From NCBI GenBank assembly GCA_949825045.1, contig OX463827.1:7958501-8022500 (forward strand): a stretch of DNA of 64,000 bases, written 5' to 3'. Under the pieces are notes generated by a model. It saw only the letters and a program-made list of their open reading frames with translations. It did not search any database and was not told where the DNA came from. Source of the stretch: Argyresthia goedartella (taxonomy: Eukaryota > Arthropoda > Insecta > Lepidoptera > Argyresthiidae). This document shows, in pieces, positions 10,317 to 20,885 of this stretch; the first letter of the stretch is position 1; each line of letters opens with the position of its first letter. The position numbers and the translations under genes are program-made.

Positions 10317-11212
10317 TTTGTATATCTTCTTCTTCTTCTTTTTATTAATGGCATGCTAACTTCTTTTGAGGTTAATTTTGCCAGTGTTGAATGTATTAAA
10401 TAGATCACAATTTGGTCAGGTTCCCTAACGAGAAATTAACATCTTTAGAATGATTTGTTGCTCCTTAGCACTATCACAGACCAACAATACGAGAGGACAG
10501 ACAACCGTCATTCTTTGAAGTGTAATTAGATTTTTATTTAAAATGTTGTCACTAGATAGAGCTCAAAACAATATAATTCAATTGAATTCACGACTTTGTA
10601 CTTTCTCTCTTGTAAAGGTAGTATCGTATTAGTGCGCTTAATTTAGGAAATATATAATGTATAAGTGTTCATTTCCTAAGAACAAACGTATACGTCTGAG
10701 CAAGCATTTAAATGCGATGCGACACGTCCCGTGCGCATGAATTTGTATTGTGTAGGTGTTAGGTACTTGTACACTTGTGTGTTTTTGCTTTGTTTTGGCC
10801 GCTCCCTCACAGTAGTAAACAATAGTAAAAGCGCCATCCCTGGTTTTTAGTCGATATTACAATGGATTATACTACGCCATCAGCCTATACATCCAGATAG
10901 TAGTGACATCTAGAAATAATAAATGACTTTGACTTTCTATCAGAGTACGTTTTTTTGTTTATGGTAGTCTGTCCTCTCGTATTGTTGGTCCACGGCACTA
11001 GCCAGGAGGACGTAAAGGCATGTAGGTGTTTCCTACGAACGTGAGCAACTGCCTCTAATGTTGGTATTTCACACAATCAAAAACAAAATATATTTACTAA
11101 AGTAGATATTTACATATACTTAACAAACGTATTTTTCAGCCCGTTCTCTACATTGGACTACTGTGGAAGTTGTGAGCCGAATAAACTCCTACAGATTGAT
11201 ATTTAGACCGCT
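10317..11212. other. Intergenic sequence with a partial internal duplication
   Basis: No gene is seen. ACCAACAATACGAGAGGACAG at about 10482-10501 has a reversed partner near 10970-10990 (CTGTCCTCTCGTATTGTTGG), an inverted pair about 500 bp apart that may mark another MITE. The end, 11100-11200, is the dispersed fragment shared with 2785-2900. Confidence 0.5.
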
Positions 11213-11636
11213 TTAACCCTATATAACTAGGTATTATTTATTTCTCATAGCACAATTTATCACATACAATGTGGGTAAAGTAACAAACAGTAACAGTTAA
11301 CATTACTACAGTATAAAGTACACTAGATTTTCAGTTTAGTCTAATAATATGCACATACGATACAAATGTGATACGATAGAAATAGTGGTTAATAGCATAC
11401 CAGGTAGCAGGTAATTTTTTATCAAAAAAACACAATTATTCATGGTTTTTATGTTTATTGGCATGCTTAGAAAGGTTAGAAAAATAATTTAAAAAAAAAT
11501 ACACGTTTTTAGAAAATGAGAAATCGGTAGTATATTATACTATACATTGCTACCAGCTCGGTAAACTTTCTTACTTTAGGGATGTTTGGTATAATATACA
11601 TTTATCTTTTAGGGTAGCAAATTATTTTTTTATGTG

Positions 11637-13600
11637 TTAAGACATAAAACAGTTTCTCTTGCCTACATAACACAGATGTACATTACATTTAGTGCATATT
11701 GTACTGGCTTGACCTTTTTTGCAATATTTGCATCTTTGGTACGGTGAAGTGTTAGGCCAGTGGTCAATGCGGTCGTATCTCACGTCATCGAGAGGTCTCT
11801 CTGATATAGGTTTCTTTATTTTCTTGGTTTCTGGCACCGAATCCTGAACTTTTTTGATGTCGATCCTATTTCGTTTCAGAAGTCCAACACACACCTCGTA
11901 ACGAAAATCTTTCAGATGGTCTTCTTTTTTTTGGTTGTTGCTCATTTTGTAGAGCCTTCGCCGCAGCAGCCATCCGTTATTTACACATATGTCCCAAATC
12001 TGGGAGAATATGTTTAAGTACCATCTGTGGGTTTTCATACTGGTCCGGTATAAGGCGATCAGCATATCAGCTAAATCCACACCACCCATATGCCGATTAT
12101 AGTGTTTGACTATTTGTGGACAAGGAACATCAGTACGACCTCTAGACTCCTTGTGAAATCTTTTCACTTTTTTAAGTGGATATGCATCGACAATGAAGTC
12201 GCCAAGGTTACTGCCTTATTGTCGAACCATTTTACAACGGAAACTTTTTTCTGATTGCAGACTGCTTGACAGTAAGTCCCACGTCCTCTGTTCTTCATTA
12301 CATTATCAGATAATAAGAACTTTTTGGCATCTTTTTATCTATTTTGGCGTATTGTGCCCAAGCTGAAAATACCATAGTATTCTCGCAAATAGTGAATGAG
12401 CTCCAGGGACGTAAACCAGTTGTCAAAGTATACAACAGAGGCTCGGTTTTTTATGCTTTTGCATAAAGCTAGCACCAAGACCGAAGCGTTCCTCTTTTTC
12501 TTGAAACAGTATATTCCTGAATGTGTCGTCACCTGCATACAACATGAAATCATATATGATGCCGGAGACGCCAGCCCGCACAAGGTTTTTGAAACCCTAT
12601 TTACAAGGCTTGTTGGGGTTATATTGTCTTCGAGAACCCGCTTTTTTCCTTTGTAAGGTATGATCATCTCATCTACACTAAAAACATTTTCTTCTTCAAC
12701 AGAAAGACATTGGGCTCTGACACACTCGAGAAGTGTACCTAGTTTGAAATATCTGTCTGACTGGTCGGCTTGGGTGTTGTCTGTGAAATGAATGTATCTT
12801 CTGATTTGTTGAAAACGCTTCAGAGACATTACATCCGCAACTTTTGCGTAACGTAAACTGGTTATCCAGTAGTCTTTGTATGATGGCATAACAACAATCC
12901 CCATCAAGATGTTTATGGCCAAAAAGTCTTGTAATTCCTCTCTAGTCACCTTTATGGACTTTCCTGTCTCTTGAACGCTGTAAATATTTGTATTGTTGCA
13001 TATATCATCAATAAGGGCTTCTGGGAAAAAGCGATAAAAATAATCTACAGCAGACCAGTCACACGGGATTGTTTCATTGAAAACGGAGTCAGTTATCTCG
13101 GCAGCATGTTCAAACCTTGACTTTTGCCATCCGAAAATCAGTTTGTTTTTCTGTATAGACTTCTTGATCTTTTTGGCTACTATAGCCGGAGCCTTCCGTT
13201 TTCTTTGAGAACGTGTCGAGGAGATTGTAATACGCGTAGGTAATGGTGATGGCAATGAAGGTTATGACGATATTGAAGGGATAGCATCATAATTACATTC
13301 AGATGGATTCGGAAATACATGTGCTATAATTGGCGTGAGCGGCGTTTCCTGAGCTTGAACATTTTTATAACTTTGATTGTGTATTTCAGCAGTAGTTTGT
13401 AGTGTTTGATGGCGCGAACTGTCTCCATCTGAGTCTTCTCCATAGGAATCGATGGACGGTTCGGGTGTACATGATATATTGAGTCGTTCTAGTGATGAAT
13501 CTATCGACGGGGTAGGGGAAGAATCCGCAATTTTTATATCTTCTTCTTCACTGCTCGAGCCACCACTGAGATCGGAGCTGGCATTGATCTCAGGTACAAG
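11637..13600 (-). pseudogene. piggyBac transposase, broken (element 1)
   Basis: The N-terminal part (13265-13580) is rich in serine and acid (GGSSSEEEDIK), as usual for this family. After an in-frame stop at 13262-13264 comes the 306-residue part at 12335-13255 with LKRFQQIRRYIHF, FSVDEMIIPYKGK (first catalytic Asp) and VVYFDNWFTS (second). A stop and a frameshift lie between 12335 and about 12190. The 176-residue part at 11637-12167 has HMGGVDLADM (third catalytic Asp) and ends in a Cys-rich zinc-binding tail (CKYCKKGQASTICTKC). The catalytic triad is therefore present but the frame is broken in at least two places. Confidence 0.9.
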
Positions 13601-13764
13601 CGCTAATATACGCTGACACCGATTTCGTGATAACTAGAACAAAAAATATCATGCCAGAAAGCACACAACAGCATGCAAGCATAGGTACAAGATAGACAGA
13701 CGTAAAAGAGGTACTTAAGTACCGAAAATTTTCTTGTTCAAGACAGTTGTGATGTGTGGAATAC

Positions 13765-14306
13765 TGTTCGATTCCAAATCGATATTCGATCGATGGTTTC
13801 GGAACGGCCATTTTGAATTTGACGTTGCTGCCAATCTAGCAGTTTTTGACAACTGACAGACGAAAGCCCTCGCAATGTAACGCGTATTGATTAGGGTATT
13901 GAAATTAAATCGCAAGCCATCTGGAATGTATTCGGGTTCCCCTCAGGATTGTCTATATAGCTGAGTGTGTTGTGGTTCCCCGAACCAGATAAAGTTCGCA
14001 TTTACGTGGCCGATTGGTTTTCCCACGTAACATAACCTGTGTTGGAACACTGTGCTCATCGAAGCTGGCCTGCCAGTCATACCTGGTTGGCTGAAGAACC
14101 TGTCTACCAAGAAGAGCCTAGGGTGCACCCGGGCCTTGCAGAGAGACAGGAGGTTGACGGGACCGAAGCACAGACCAGGTTAGATCGACTCCATTTACCT
14201 TAGCTCGGTGAATCGCCGACGTTCACACTTCTTGGCAACTGATCGCTACGCTACCTCGTAGCTGATGGGCCCCTACGAGGTCATTAGGTGCCGAGAAGCC
14301 TGAACA
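13765..14306 (+). repeat. 5' LTR of the BEL/Pao element (542 bp)
   Basis: The first 14 bases and the final about 180 bases (from GTGCACCCGGGCC) match the 3' LTR. The intervening roughly 336 bp have no counterpart in the 3' LTR. A small hairpin, CCTCGTAG ... CTACGAGG, is present near the 3' side of both LTRs. Confidence 0.88.
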
Positions 14307-14917
14307 ATTTTGGTAGCAAGAGCGTGGTTTCCTGAGATTTGCAGCCGTCAAGGGCTCCAGGAACGCACGATTTGGGACTATCAATCTGTAGGTATAGGCG
14401 GTTAAGTAACTGGTTGGTTCCTATATCCACATAGATTGGTAGTATTGTAAGCTACAGGTCTGGTAGTAGACAGACAGATATTACAGTTTTCCCTAAATGA
14501 CCAGTTGTACTGAGATGTGACTCAGAATAGTAGGTACTCAACTTAGGTACATTGTAGGTGAATTGAAAATTGCATTGAATTACCAGTTAGTCAATCTACT
14601 AGTGGTCTAGTAATGCTATTGAAGAATGTTTTGGTTAACATAGGTAGTTACATCTATTGATAGCAGGCTATTGCATTGTTTTCAGTTTATAGCAATTTAT
14701 AACTTGAACTAATATTGACTATCTGTGTGTGTTATAATGATAAAGGGAAACTAAATTGTTATTTACAGAATTTATATAGATATAAAACTCGGTTCCTATT
14801 GTTTAAGGAAATCAACATTGTTTAAGGTATAGTTTAGGGTTCCCTCGTTTGGGTTGTAGACTGGAGGGTCCAATAAAATTGAGTTACTGCAAATTGTGAG
14901 TAAGTATCGTTCCGATC

Positions 14918-16730
14918 ATGTCGTTATCTGAAATCCAGAAGGGTGTTTCTAAGGAACTCAGATGGTTTTCCTCCGCACACGGTCTGATAGACCGTTTAGA
15001 TAGGCATGATGTGGTATTGGAGCGGTCTATGGACGTTAAGGAACGTTACAATAGGGTGCTCGAATTGTCCGCGCAGGCGGAATCAGTTGATGGTTGCGCA
15101 CCTGACAGGCTGTCACGGTTGCTAGGGGATGTCGACCAATGTTTGGAGATGGCAGCTGCTATCACGCAGAAGGCTGCGGACATACGTAGACAGCGCGAGT
15201 CCAGCCATGGTGGTGACATCGAAGCTTCAGGGTTCGGGGTCCAGGTTACCTGCCATAACTATGCCTACCTTTGACGGAGTGTCCGGTGAATGGATGAGCT
15301 TCATCAATCTGTTCGACAGTTTGGTGCACATGCGATCGGACATTACCAAGTCTGTCAAGATGGCTCAGCTGGTGGCAGCATTGAGGGGTGAGCCTAGGGA
15401 GCTGGTCGCTCATTTGACAGTTACGGAGGGTAACTATGAAACGGCCAGGCAATTGTTGGTCAGACGTTACCATAACAAACGGAGGTTGGCCGATGCCCAA
15501 CTGAACCGTTTGTTTAGTATCCCGGTTGTGAACAAGGTCGGGGCCATACAGATGGAGGTTTTGAACCCATTGTTGTCCGTCACCAAGGCTCTAGAGAATC
15601 TTGGACTTCCGGTTGGTGAATGGTCGTACCTACTGTTGTACATTGTACTTTCCCGCCTACCCGCTGACGTGCAGACTCGTTTCGAACAGTTTCACGGGAG
15701 GTCGGCCGAGGACCTGCCCGCCTTCTCCGACTTGGTCGGATTCTTGGAAGAGGAGGCTCGACGGGCAGAGAATTTGGGGTTGACGGTCACCCATCCTTCG
15801 GAGCCACAGAGAGCTGCCGGGAGCGCTGTGAGTAGGGGTCCTCCGACGAGGAAGGACCGCACCAACCGGCAGTCATATGGGACTGTGAGTGCATTGACCC
15901 CACATGGTGAGACCTGCCCATGTTGTAGGCAGATTGGCCATGCTGTGGCCAATTGCAATAAGTTCGGGGAACTTAGGGTTCAGGGACGGCGCCGGATGGC
16001 CAAGCAGCGGAGCTGGTGTTTCCTGTGCCTCGGGCCACACATGGCTAGGAACTGCACGCGCACAAAAATGTGCGGATATTGTGGTGGGGCCCACAACAAT
16101 CTGTTGTGCATGAACCGGTCCGGCCAACAGCCACCACAGGGCCGTACCCAGGGTGACACGGCATGGGGCCCTGAGAATTCGTTTGCGACTCGGAGCGCAA
16201 CTCAGGGGCCAATGTCCCCACGTGCACAGGGCGGTACTAGGGTGCAGGGCCGCACTCAGGGTCATCACATGGGGGGCCCTGAGTTTTCGGTTGCGACTCA
16301 GCATCCGACTCAGCGGGCAATGGGGCCACAAGCACGCAGCCACCCAGGGGTGCAGGGCCGCACTCAGGGTCATCACATGGGGGGCCCTGAGTTTTCGGTT
16401 GCGACTCAGCATCCGACTCAGCGGGACATTGGGTGTGTTCAGCGGGCCGTAACGGGCGGGTGGCATGGGACACCTTCGAGCTATGCGGATGCGGTTCGGA
16501 CGCCGCCTCAGTTGTCGCCCCGCTCGTCGCCTCGTCCTCGTCGGTCGCATGTGATGTCCCCCCCGCTCATGGAGCGGCCACGATTGAATTCACGCCCACC
16601 CCCCTTTAAGGGGAATCGTAGGTTGGGAATGGAACCGGCGCGTGGGCCATTTGTACAATGGGACCCGCTGGCGTATAGCTGCATCCCTGATCGGTTACAG
16701 GCAGAGTGGGGCCCCGGGGGCCCTCGCTAG
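14918..16730 (+). pseudogene. gag: BEL/Pao Gag (DUF1759-like, zinc knuckles), one frameshift
   Basis: The start at ATG 14918 gives MSLSEIQKGVSKELRWFSS in one frame; the main frame continues from about 15240 after a one-base shift near 15236-15250, where LPAITMPTFDGVSGEWMSF begins. That block and the following VKMAQLVAALRGEP are typical of the Gag region (DUF1759) of BEL/Pao. Three Cys/His knuckles follow at about 15915-16110: CPCCRQIGHAVANC, CFLCLGPHMARNC and CGYCGGAHNNLLC. The C-terminal part contains a tandem 108-bp duplication (16242 and 16350, GRTQGHHMGGPEFSVATQHP). It ends in TAG at 16728-16730, directly in frame with pol. Gag would form the particle that packages element RNA. Confidence 0.88.
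16242..16431 (+). repeat. 108-bp tandem duplication within gag
   Basis: GTGCAGGGCCGCACTCAGGG starts at 16242 and again at 16350, and both units run on through TCATCACATGGGGGGCCCTG. 108 is divisible by three, so the frame is kept and the peptide block is doubled. Confidence 0.85.
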
Positions 16731-18374
16731 GACTTTGCGGCCCAACAATTTGTTGCCCCCCAACCGGAGACGGTGGTGTTACCGATCGCCTCTGTGCTTG
16801 TTTGGGATTTGGCGGGCAACCCGACATACGTTCGCGCCCTATTAGATTCTGGAGCTCAGGGCTGCATTGTATCGAATGATTTAGCAAAATGGTTGGGCCT
16901 CAATATAAATAATGTATCGCTGCCGAGGAAATTGGTCCCTGCTGGGGATTACAGGGCAACCCTTCACGGGTTTTGTGATGCCTCTGAACGAGGGTTTGCG
17001 GCAGCGGTTTATTTGCGAACCGTCACCTCCACCGGGGAGGTCGACGTGCGTTTGGTTTTGGCAAAAAGCAAGGTAGCGCCTATTCGGACAAGGATGACGA
17101 TTCCAAAACTGGAACTGTCCGGGGCTGCTCTTTTGACCAAACTTTTGAATCACACTCTAACAGTGTTGCGTGGGTCAGTGGTTTTGGAGGATACGGTGTA
17201 CGCGTGGACGGACAGCCAGATTGTTTTGTGCTGGCTGAAGGCTTCGGTCCATAACTTAGAGGTTTTTGTTGCGAACCGTGTCTCCCAGATTGTGTCGTCT
17301 GAGGTCCCACTGACCTGGAGACATGTACCAGGAGAATTGAACCCGTCTGATTGTGCATCCAGGGGATGTCGGGCTCCTGAACTCGTTAGACACCATTTGT
17401 GGTGGGGACCACCCTGGCTTGCCAGGAGAGAATCGGACTGGCCCCACAGCCATGTAGTAGTATCTTCGGATCATGGCCCCAGAGCGGCCGTGCATGTTAC
17501 CCAGAAGGCTGAGGACCCTGACGCCGGGTTTCTGCTGGACCGGTATAGCTCATGTGTGTTTGTTTGTTTATCCACCAAGGCGGTACATCTCGAGCTCTTT
17601 GCTGATCTCTCGACAGAGGCTTTCATTGCTTGTTTGGATAGGTTTGTTTCTCGAAGGGGACTTCCAACTTTGATCCGCTCTGATAACGGCACTAACTACG
17701 TCGGTGCGGAACGATACTTACGAGAGATAGACAACTTTTTGAATGTAAATAAAGTGGATATTGGAACGGCCCTCTCCCGTCGGGGTATACAATGGACCTT
17801 CAGCCCACCGAGTTGCCCCCACTGGGGTGGGATTTTTGAGGCCGTAGTTAAGTCAGCTAAGACGCACTTGGGGCGTCTAGTAGGTCAGACCGCGCTGACT
17901 TTTGAGGAGCTCGCGACATTGTTTTGTAAGATCGAGGCCGTTCTCAATTCGCGACCGTTGTGTCCGCTCAGCTCGGATCCAAATGACCTGGAGGCTCTGA
18001 CCCCAGGCCATTTCTTGATAGGACAGCCACTTAACGCGTTGCCCGAGCACCCCTTCGAGGGAGTGAAATTGTATCGGTTGTCAAGGTATCAGATGTTGCA
18101 GCAGTTTACTCAGAATTTCTGGAAGCGTTGGTCGCTCGAGTATCTGCATATCTTACAACAGCGCCTTAAGTGGACTGACAAAACCAGCCCCCCTAGTGTT
18201 GGTGACCTCGTTCTGGTTAAGGATGCTAACCTACCGCCACTACGTTGGCGCAGGGGGCGCATTGTTAACTTGTTCCCTGGCAAGTACGGGATCCCCCGGT
18301 CTGCGGAGGTTCTAGTAGGAGGCTCGGTTCTAAAACGAGCGGTAGCAACGTTGTCTCGGCTGCCCGTAGATTAG
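16731..18374 (+). CDS. pol: Shortened BEL/Pao Pol: protease start, RNase H, partial integrase
   Basis: The frame is the same as gag and is open from after the TAG at 16728-16730 to the stop at 18372-18374. In order: a protease active site ALLDSGAQGCIVS (about 16838-16878), cut off some 30 residues later; then directly LHGFCDASERGFAAAVYLR, which normally follows the reverse transcriptase; RNase H with IPKLELSGAALL, AWTDSQIVLCWL and RHVPGELNPSDCASRG; then a second junction into CVFVCLSTKAVHLELF of the integrase core. The integrase zinc finger and first catalytic Asp are missing, while RSDNGTNYVGA and the HWGGIFEAVVKSAK glutamate block remain. The DUF5641-like end (PPSVGDLVLVKD) is intact. No reverse transcriptase remains, so the element cannot copy itself. 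Confidence 0.88.
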   Translation, partial: DFAAQQFVAPQPETVVLPIASVLVWDLAGNPTYVRALLDSGAQGCIVSNDLAKWLGLNINNVSLPRKLVPAGDYRATLHGFCDASERGFAAAVYLRTVTSTGEVDVRLVLAKSKVAPIRTRMTIPKLELSGAALLTKLLNHTLTVLRGSVVLEDTVYAWTDSQIVLCWLKASVHNLEVFVANRVSQIVSSEVPLTWRHVPGELNPSDCASRGCRAPELVRHHLWWGPPWLARRESDWPHSHVVVSSDHGPRAAVHVTQKAEDPDAGFLLDRYSSCVFVCLSTKAVHLELFADLSTEAFIACLDRFVSRRGLPTLIRSDNGTNYVGAERYLREIDNFLNVNKVDIGTALSRRGIQWTFSPPSCPHWGGIFEAVVKSAKTHLGRLVGQTALTFEELATLFCKIEAVLNSRPLCPLSSDPNDLEALTPGHFLIGQPLNALPEHPFEGVKLYRLSRYQMLQQFTQNFWKRWSLEYLHILQQRLKWTDKTSPPSVGDLVLVKDANLPPLRWRRGRIVNLFPGKYGIPRSAEVLVGGSVLKRAVATLSRLPVD

Positions 18375-18406
18375 GGGACAGGTGGGTGCCTGTCCGGGCG
18401 GGTGAT

Positions 18407-18612
18407 TGTTCGATTCCAAAGTGCAAAGTGCACCCGGGCCTTGCAGAGAGACAGGAGGTTGACGGGACCGAAGCACAGACCAGGTTAGATCGACTCCATT
18501 TACCTTAGCTCGGTTAGCTTAGCTTAGTTCACACTTCTTGGCAACTGATCGCTACGCTACCTCGTAGCTGATGGGCCCCTACGAGGTCATTAGGTGCCGA
18601 GAAGCCTGAACA
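18407..18612 (+). repeat. 3' LTR of the BEL/Pao element (206 bp, shortened)
   Basis: It begins TGTTCGATTCCAAA after a GGGCGGGTGAT run and jumps almost at once to GTGCACCCGGGCC. It ends GCCTGAACA, identical to the 5' LTR end. A short mismatch block (TTAGCTTAGCTTAG in place of GAATCGCCGACG) also separates the two LTRs. Confidence 0.88.
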
Positions 18613-18617
18613 AATAC

Positions 18618-18731
18618 TATACATAACTCAATTTAGCTGGATTCCGGCAAAAGTAGCAATGTATAGAATACTATACATAACTCAAACTAGCATGATTTCG
18701 GCAAAAGTAGCAATGTATAGAATACTATACA
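18618..18731. repeat. 54-bp subterminal repeats of piggyBac 1
   Basis: TATACATAACTC begins at 18618 and at 18672, with a third partial unit at 18726. Each unit contains GGCAAAAGTAGCAATGTATA. The BEL/Pao element landed in the first of these units, and the piece left of it (13751-13764, GTGGAATAC) fits the same repeat. Confidence 0.85.
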
Positions 18732-18739
18732 GCCAAGTT

Positions 18740-19902
18740 GGGGTTAGTGAAAAGAAGTATAAACCAAAAAAATGTTCGCGATTTGAGCATTAGTATGCAG
18801 CTAATATATTGGTAAATCATATCCACAACAAACAACACATCCATTTGCCATAAAAATAAAATTATTCATAGATTTACCTGGGCGTGCGCAGCAGTCCTCC
18901 GCATCGTGACGCAATAATGACGTCTGTCAAACTTTGTGCATAGACAACGCATAGTCGTATTTTTGTTTTGAAAGAGGAACGTTCCAAAATATTATAAATT
19001 TCGATAAAGACATCAAAAACATTGTAATTGAGCTGAATGATTTTGTTTCTTGGACTTGTATATTATACTTGTCAACGTTACCTTAAGGGTCATTACAATA
19101 TGAATTATTATAAATAATATGCAAGAATAAATAATTACAAAATAAACTCACATGATTTATAAACAAAATTGCCGTTTTGACAGTTCTAAAAAAGTATCTA
19201 TTTTGTCTAGCAGTCCAATACATCGTATACCGACGCTTAAGGGAAGCGGATCCGACCGAGTATTTTATTGTAATATAATAAATTATTGGTATATCTAGTT
19301 TTAAGGTATTTATCGCTCTCAGTTAAATGAACCTTAAATAAAAATTATTCGTATCGTATCGTCCGCTTTTTCCCTTATGGTGTTGCAGATGCAAGATTGC
19401 AGGTGAGTATACCTTTTTAATTTTTAATATTAAAATATTAAACAAATACTTGCTAGCTAGGACCACATTCAAGACCATACATAGAAACATTAAAAAAGAG
19501 TTTTGTATATGTAGTATGTAAGTATTGAACTATGTACTCAGCATAACGAAACTATTTGCTCATTGAAACCGGAAGTGGATAGAAATTGAGTAACTTATTT
19601 ACAGAAATTAAATCAAATATGATAAAAAACTTTATATTCATTATTATAATTCGAATGAGCAATTATTAATCGTCTATTGACAAATAACTGAGCACAAAAC
19701 TCGATAACCGCAATCAAAAATCTTTCCGGAAAGATTGAAGAGTTTAGTCTATCAGAGTCCAGTTCAGTTCACCGATATACAAATAAAACGACAAATGGCT
19801 ATCAATTCTTAAAAATTTCAATTTCAATTCTTAAAAATCGGTACATTTCATTATTTGTTGTTAGTGATAAAATGATATAATAATGAATAATGATATAATG
19901 AT
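18740..19902. other. Intergenic sequence
   Basis: No gene is recognised. About 19155-19215 matches, reversed, the sequence beside the MITE at 10015-10080 (GCCGTTTTGACAGTTC, TTTTGTCTAGCAG), so an element end lies here. The remainder shows nothing assignable. Confidence 0.45.
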
Positions 19903-20326
19903 AAAAAAAACCGGTCAAGTGCGAGTCTAAATCGCGCACGAAGGGTTCCGTACCACCGTTCAATGGAAGCGATGGTGTGGAGTGAATAGTTTGGATTTTA
20001 CACAGCAAAATATTGTTTACAAAGTTATTGGTGCGGTTACTTTCACACTCCATGTACGTAACCAGGTGCATCCATAAGTTTGTATGTGGTATTGAAAGAA
20101 TTGTTGTATGGGAGCCCCCTTAAATATTTCTTTTATCCTGTTTTTTAGTATTTGTTGTTATAGCGGCAACATTAATACATAATCTGTGAAAATTTCAACT
20201 CTCTAGCTAGCTAGGTTCTTGAGATACAGCCTGGTGACAGACGGACGGACGGACGGACGGACGGACAGCGGAGTCTTAGTAACAGGGTCCCGTTGGGAAC
20301 CTTTCGGGTACGGAACCCTAAAAAAT
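19903..20326 (+). mobile_element. Family A repeat, copy 2
   Basis: It has the full arrangement: ACCGGTCAAGTGCGAGTC, AGGGTTCCGTACCACCG, the CATGTACGTAACCAGGTGCA block, TTATAGCGGCAACA, a (GACG)n run at 20228-20262, and the closing GGGTACGGAACCCT. The minus-strand reading frame through it (VRDLDSHLTGF) is carried by the repeat and recurs at 48.7 kb. A reversed fragment of the central block follows at about 20470-20570. Confidence 0.85.
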
Positions 20327-20881
20327 AACGTTTAATTGCGGCTGGTTGTTTCTGAACGAAAAAGTCAATTTCACTATTGAACATAGCTTACCCAAAAAAA
20401 AGTTAATAAAGATAGGTCTTTATTTAATTGTACAGCAAAATAATGAGAAATGTATGGTTTAAATAGAGGGGGCTCAGTTTATTTAAATACCACATACAAA
20501 CTTAAACATGCACCTGGTTACAAACATGGAGTACGAGAGTAGCCGCACCAATAACTTTGTAAGCATCATTTTGTTATCTAAACACAGGAAAATTAAAGAT
20601 ACTTAATCCCCAAGCAAGGAAATTCAATACCATTGTGCGGCGGTATGGAGAACGGTGGCGCCATAGAATTTTTTGTTGTACTACATAATGAAACCTGATT
20701 AAATTCTATACAACTTTGATTCTACACTTTTTACTTATTCCCAATCGTTGTCTAGTAATCGCTGAAGCATCCGTGGCTTGGGGGTATTCGCACATCGGAA
20801 ACGATCGTGCCGGTAGCAACATCTAGCCGAGACGGGCACTGGATGGATGTCCGTTCCATCCTTCCTGTTTTGGATGACACG
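20327..20881. other. Intergenic sequence with a family A fragment
   Basis: About 20470-20570 is a reversed piece of the family A central block (TGCACCTGGTTACAAACATG). No gene is seen. Confidence 0.5.
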
Positions 20882-20885
20882 TTAA

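Larger units (their letters stand above)
13765..18612 (+). mobile_element. BEL/Pao LTR retrotransposon, internally deleted
   Basis: The element starts TGTTCGATTCCAAA and ends GCCTGAACA, and is flanked by a perfect 5-bp duplication AATAC at 13760-13764 and 18613-18617. Five-base duplications and TG...CA ends fit BEL/Pao. Contents in order are the 5' LTR, a leader (14307-14917) that begins ATTTTGGTAGCAAGAGCG and presumably includes the primer binding site, gag, a shortened pol, and a shortened 3' LTR. It lies inside piggyBac 1, in a 54-bp subterminal repeat. Confidence 0.92.
11213..18739 (-). mobile_element. piggyBac element 1, split by a BEL/Pao insertion
   Basis: The minus-strand transposase at 11637-13600 and matching subterminal repeats define the element. 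The left side has TTAA at 11213-11216 followed by CCCTATATAACTAGG. The right side ends near 18738 in GCCAAGTTGGGG followed by TTAG, an imperfect TTAA. The subterminal sequence TACTATACATTGCTACC near 11535 is inverted and repeated at 18650-18731. Removing the BEL/Pao insertion and one AATAC leaves about 2.67 kb, close to the 2.82 kb of piggyBac 2. The internal order is secure; the exact outer ends are tentative. Confidence 0.6.

Noticed and set aside
15873..16550. A 225-residue minus-strand protein
   Set aside because: It is the antisense shadow of gag, including the 108-bp duplication, and has no family features.
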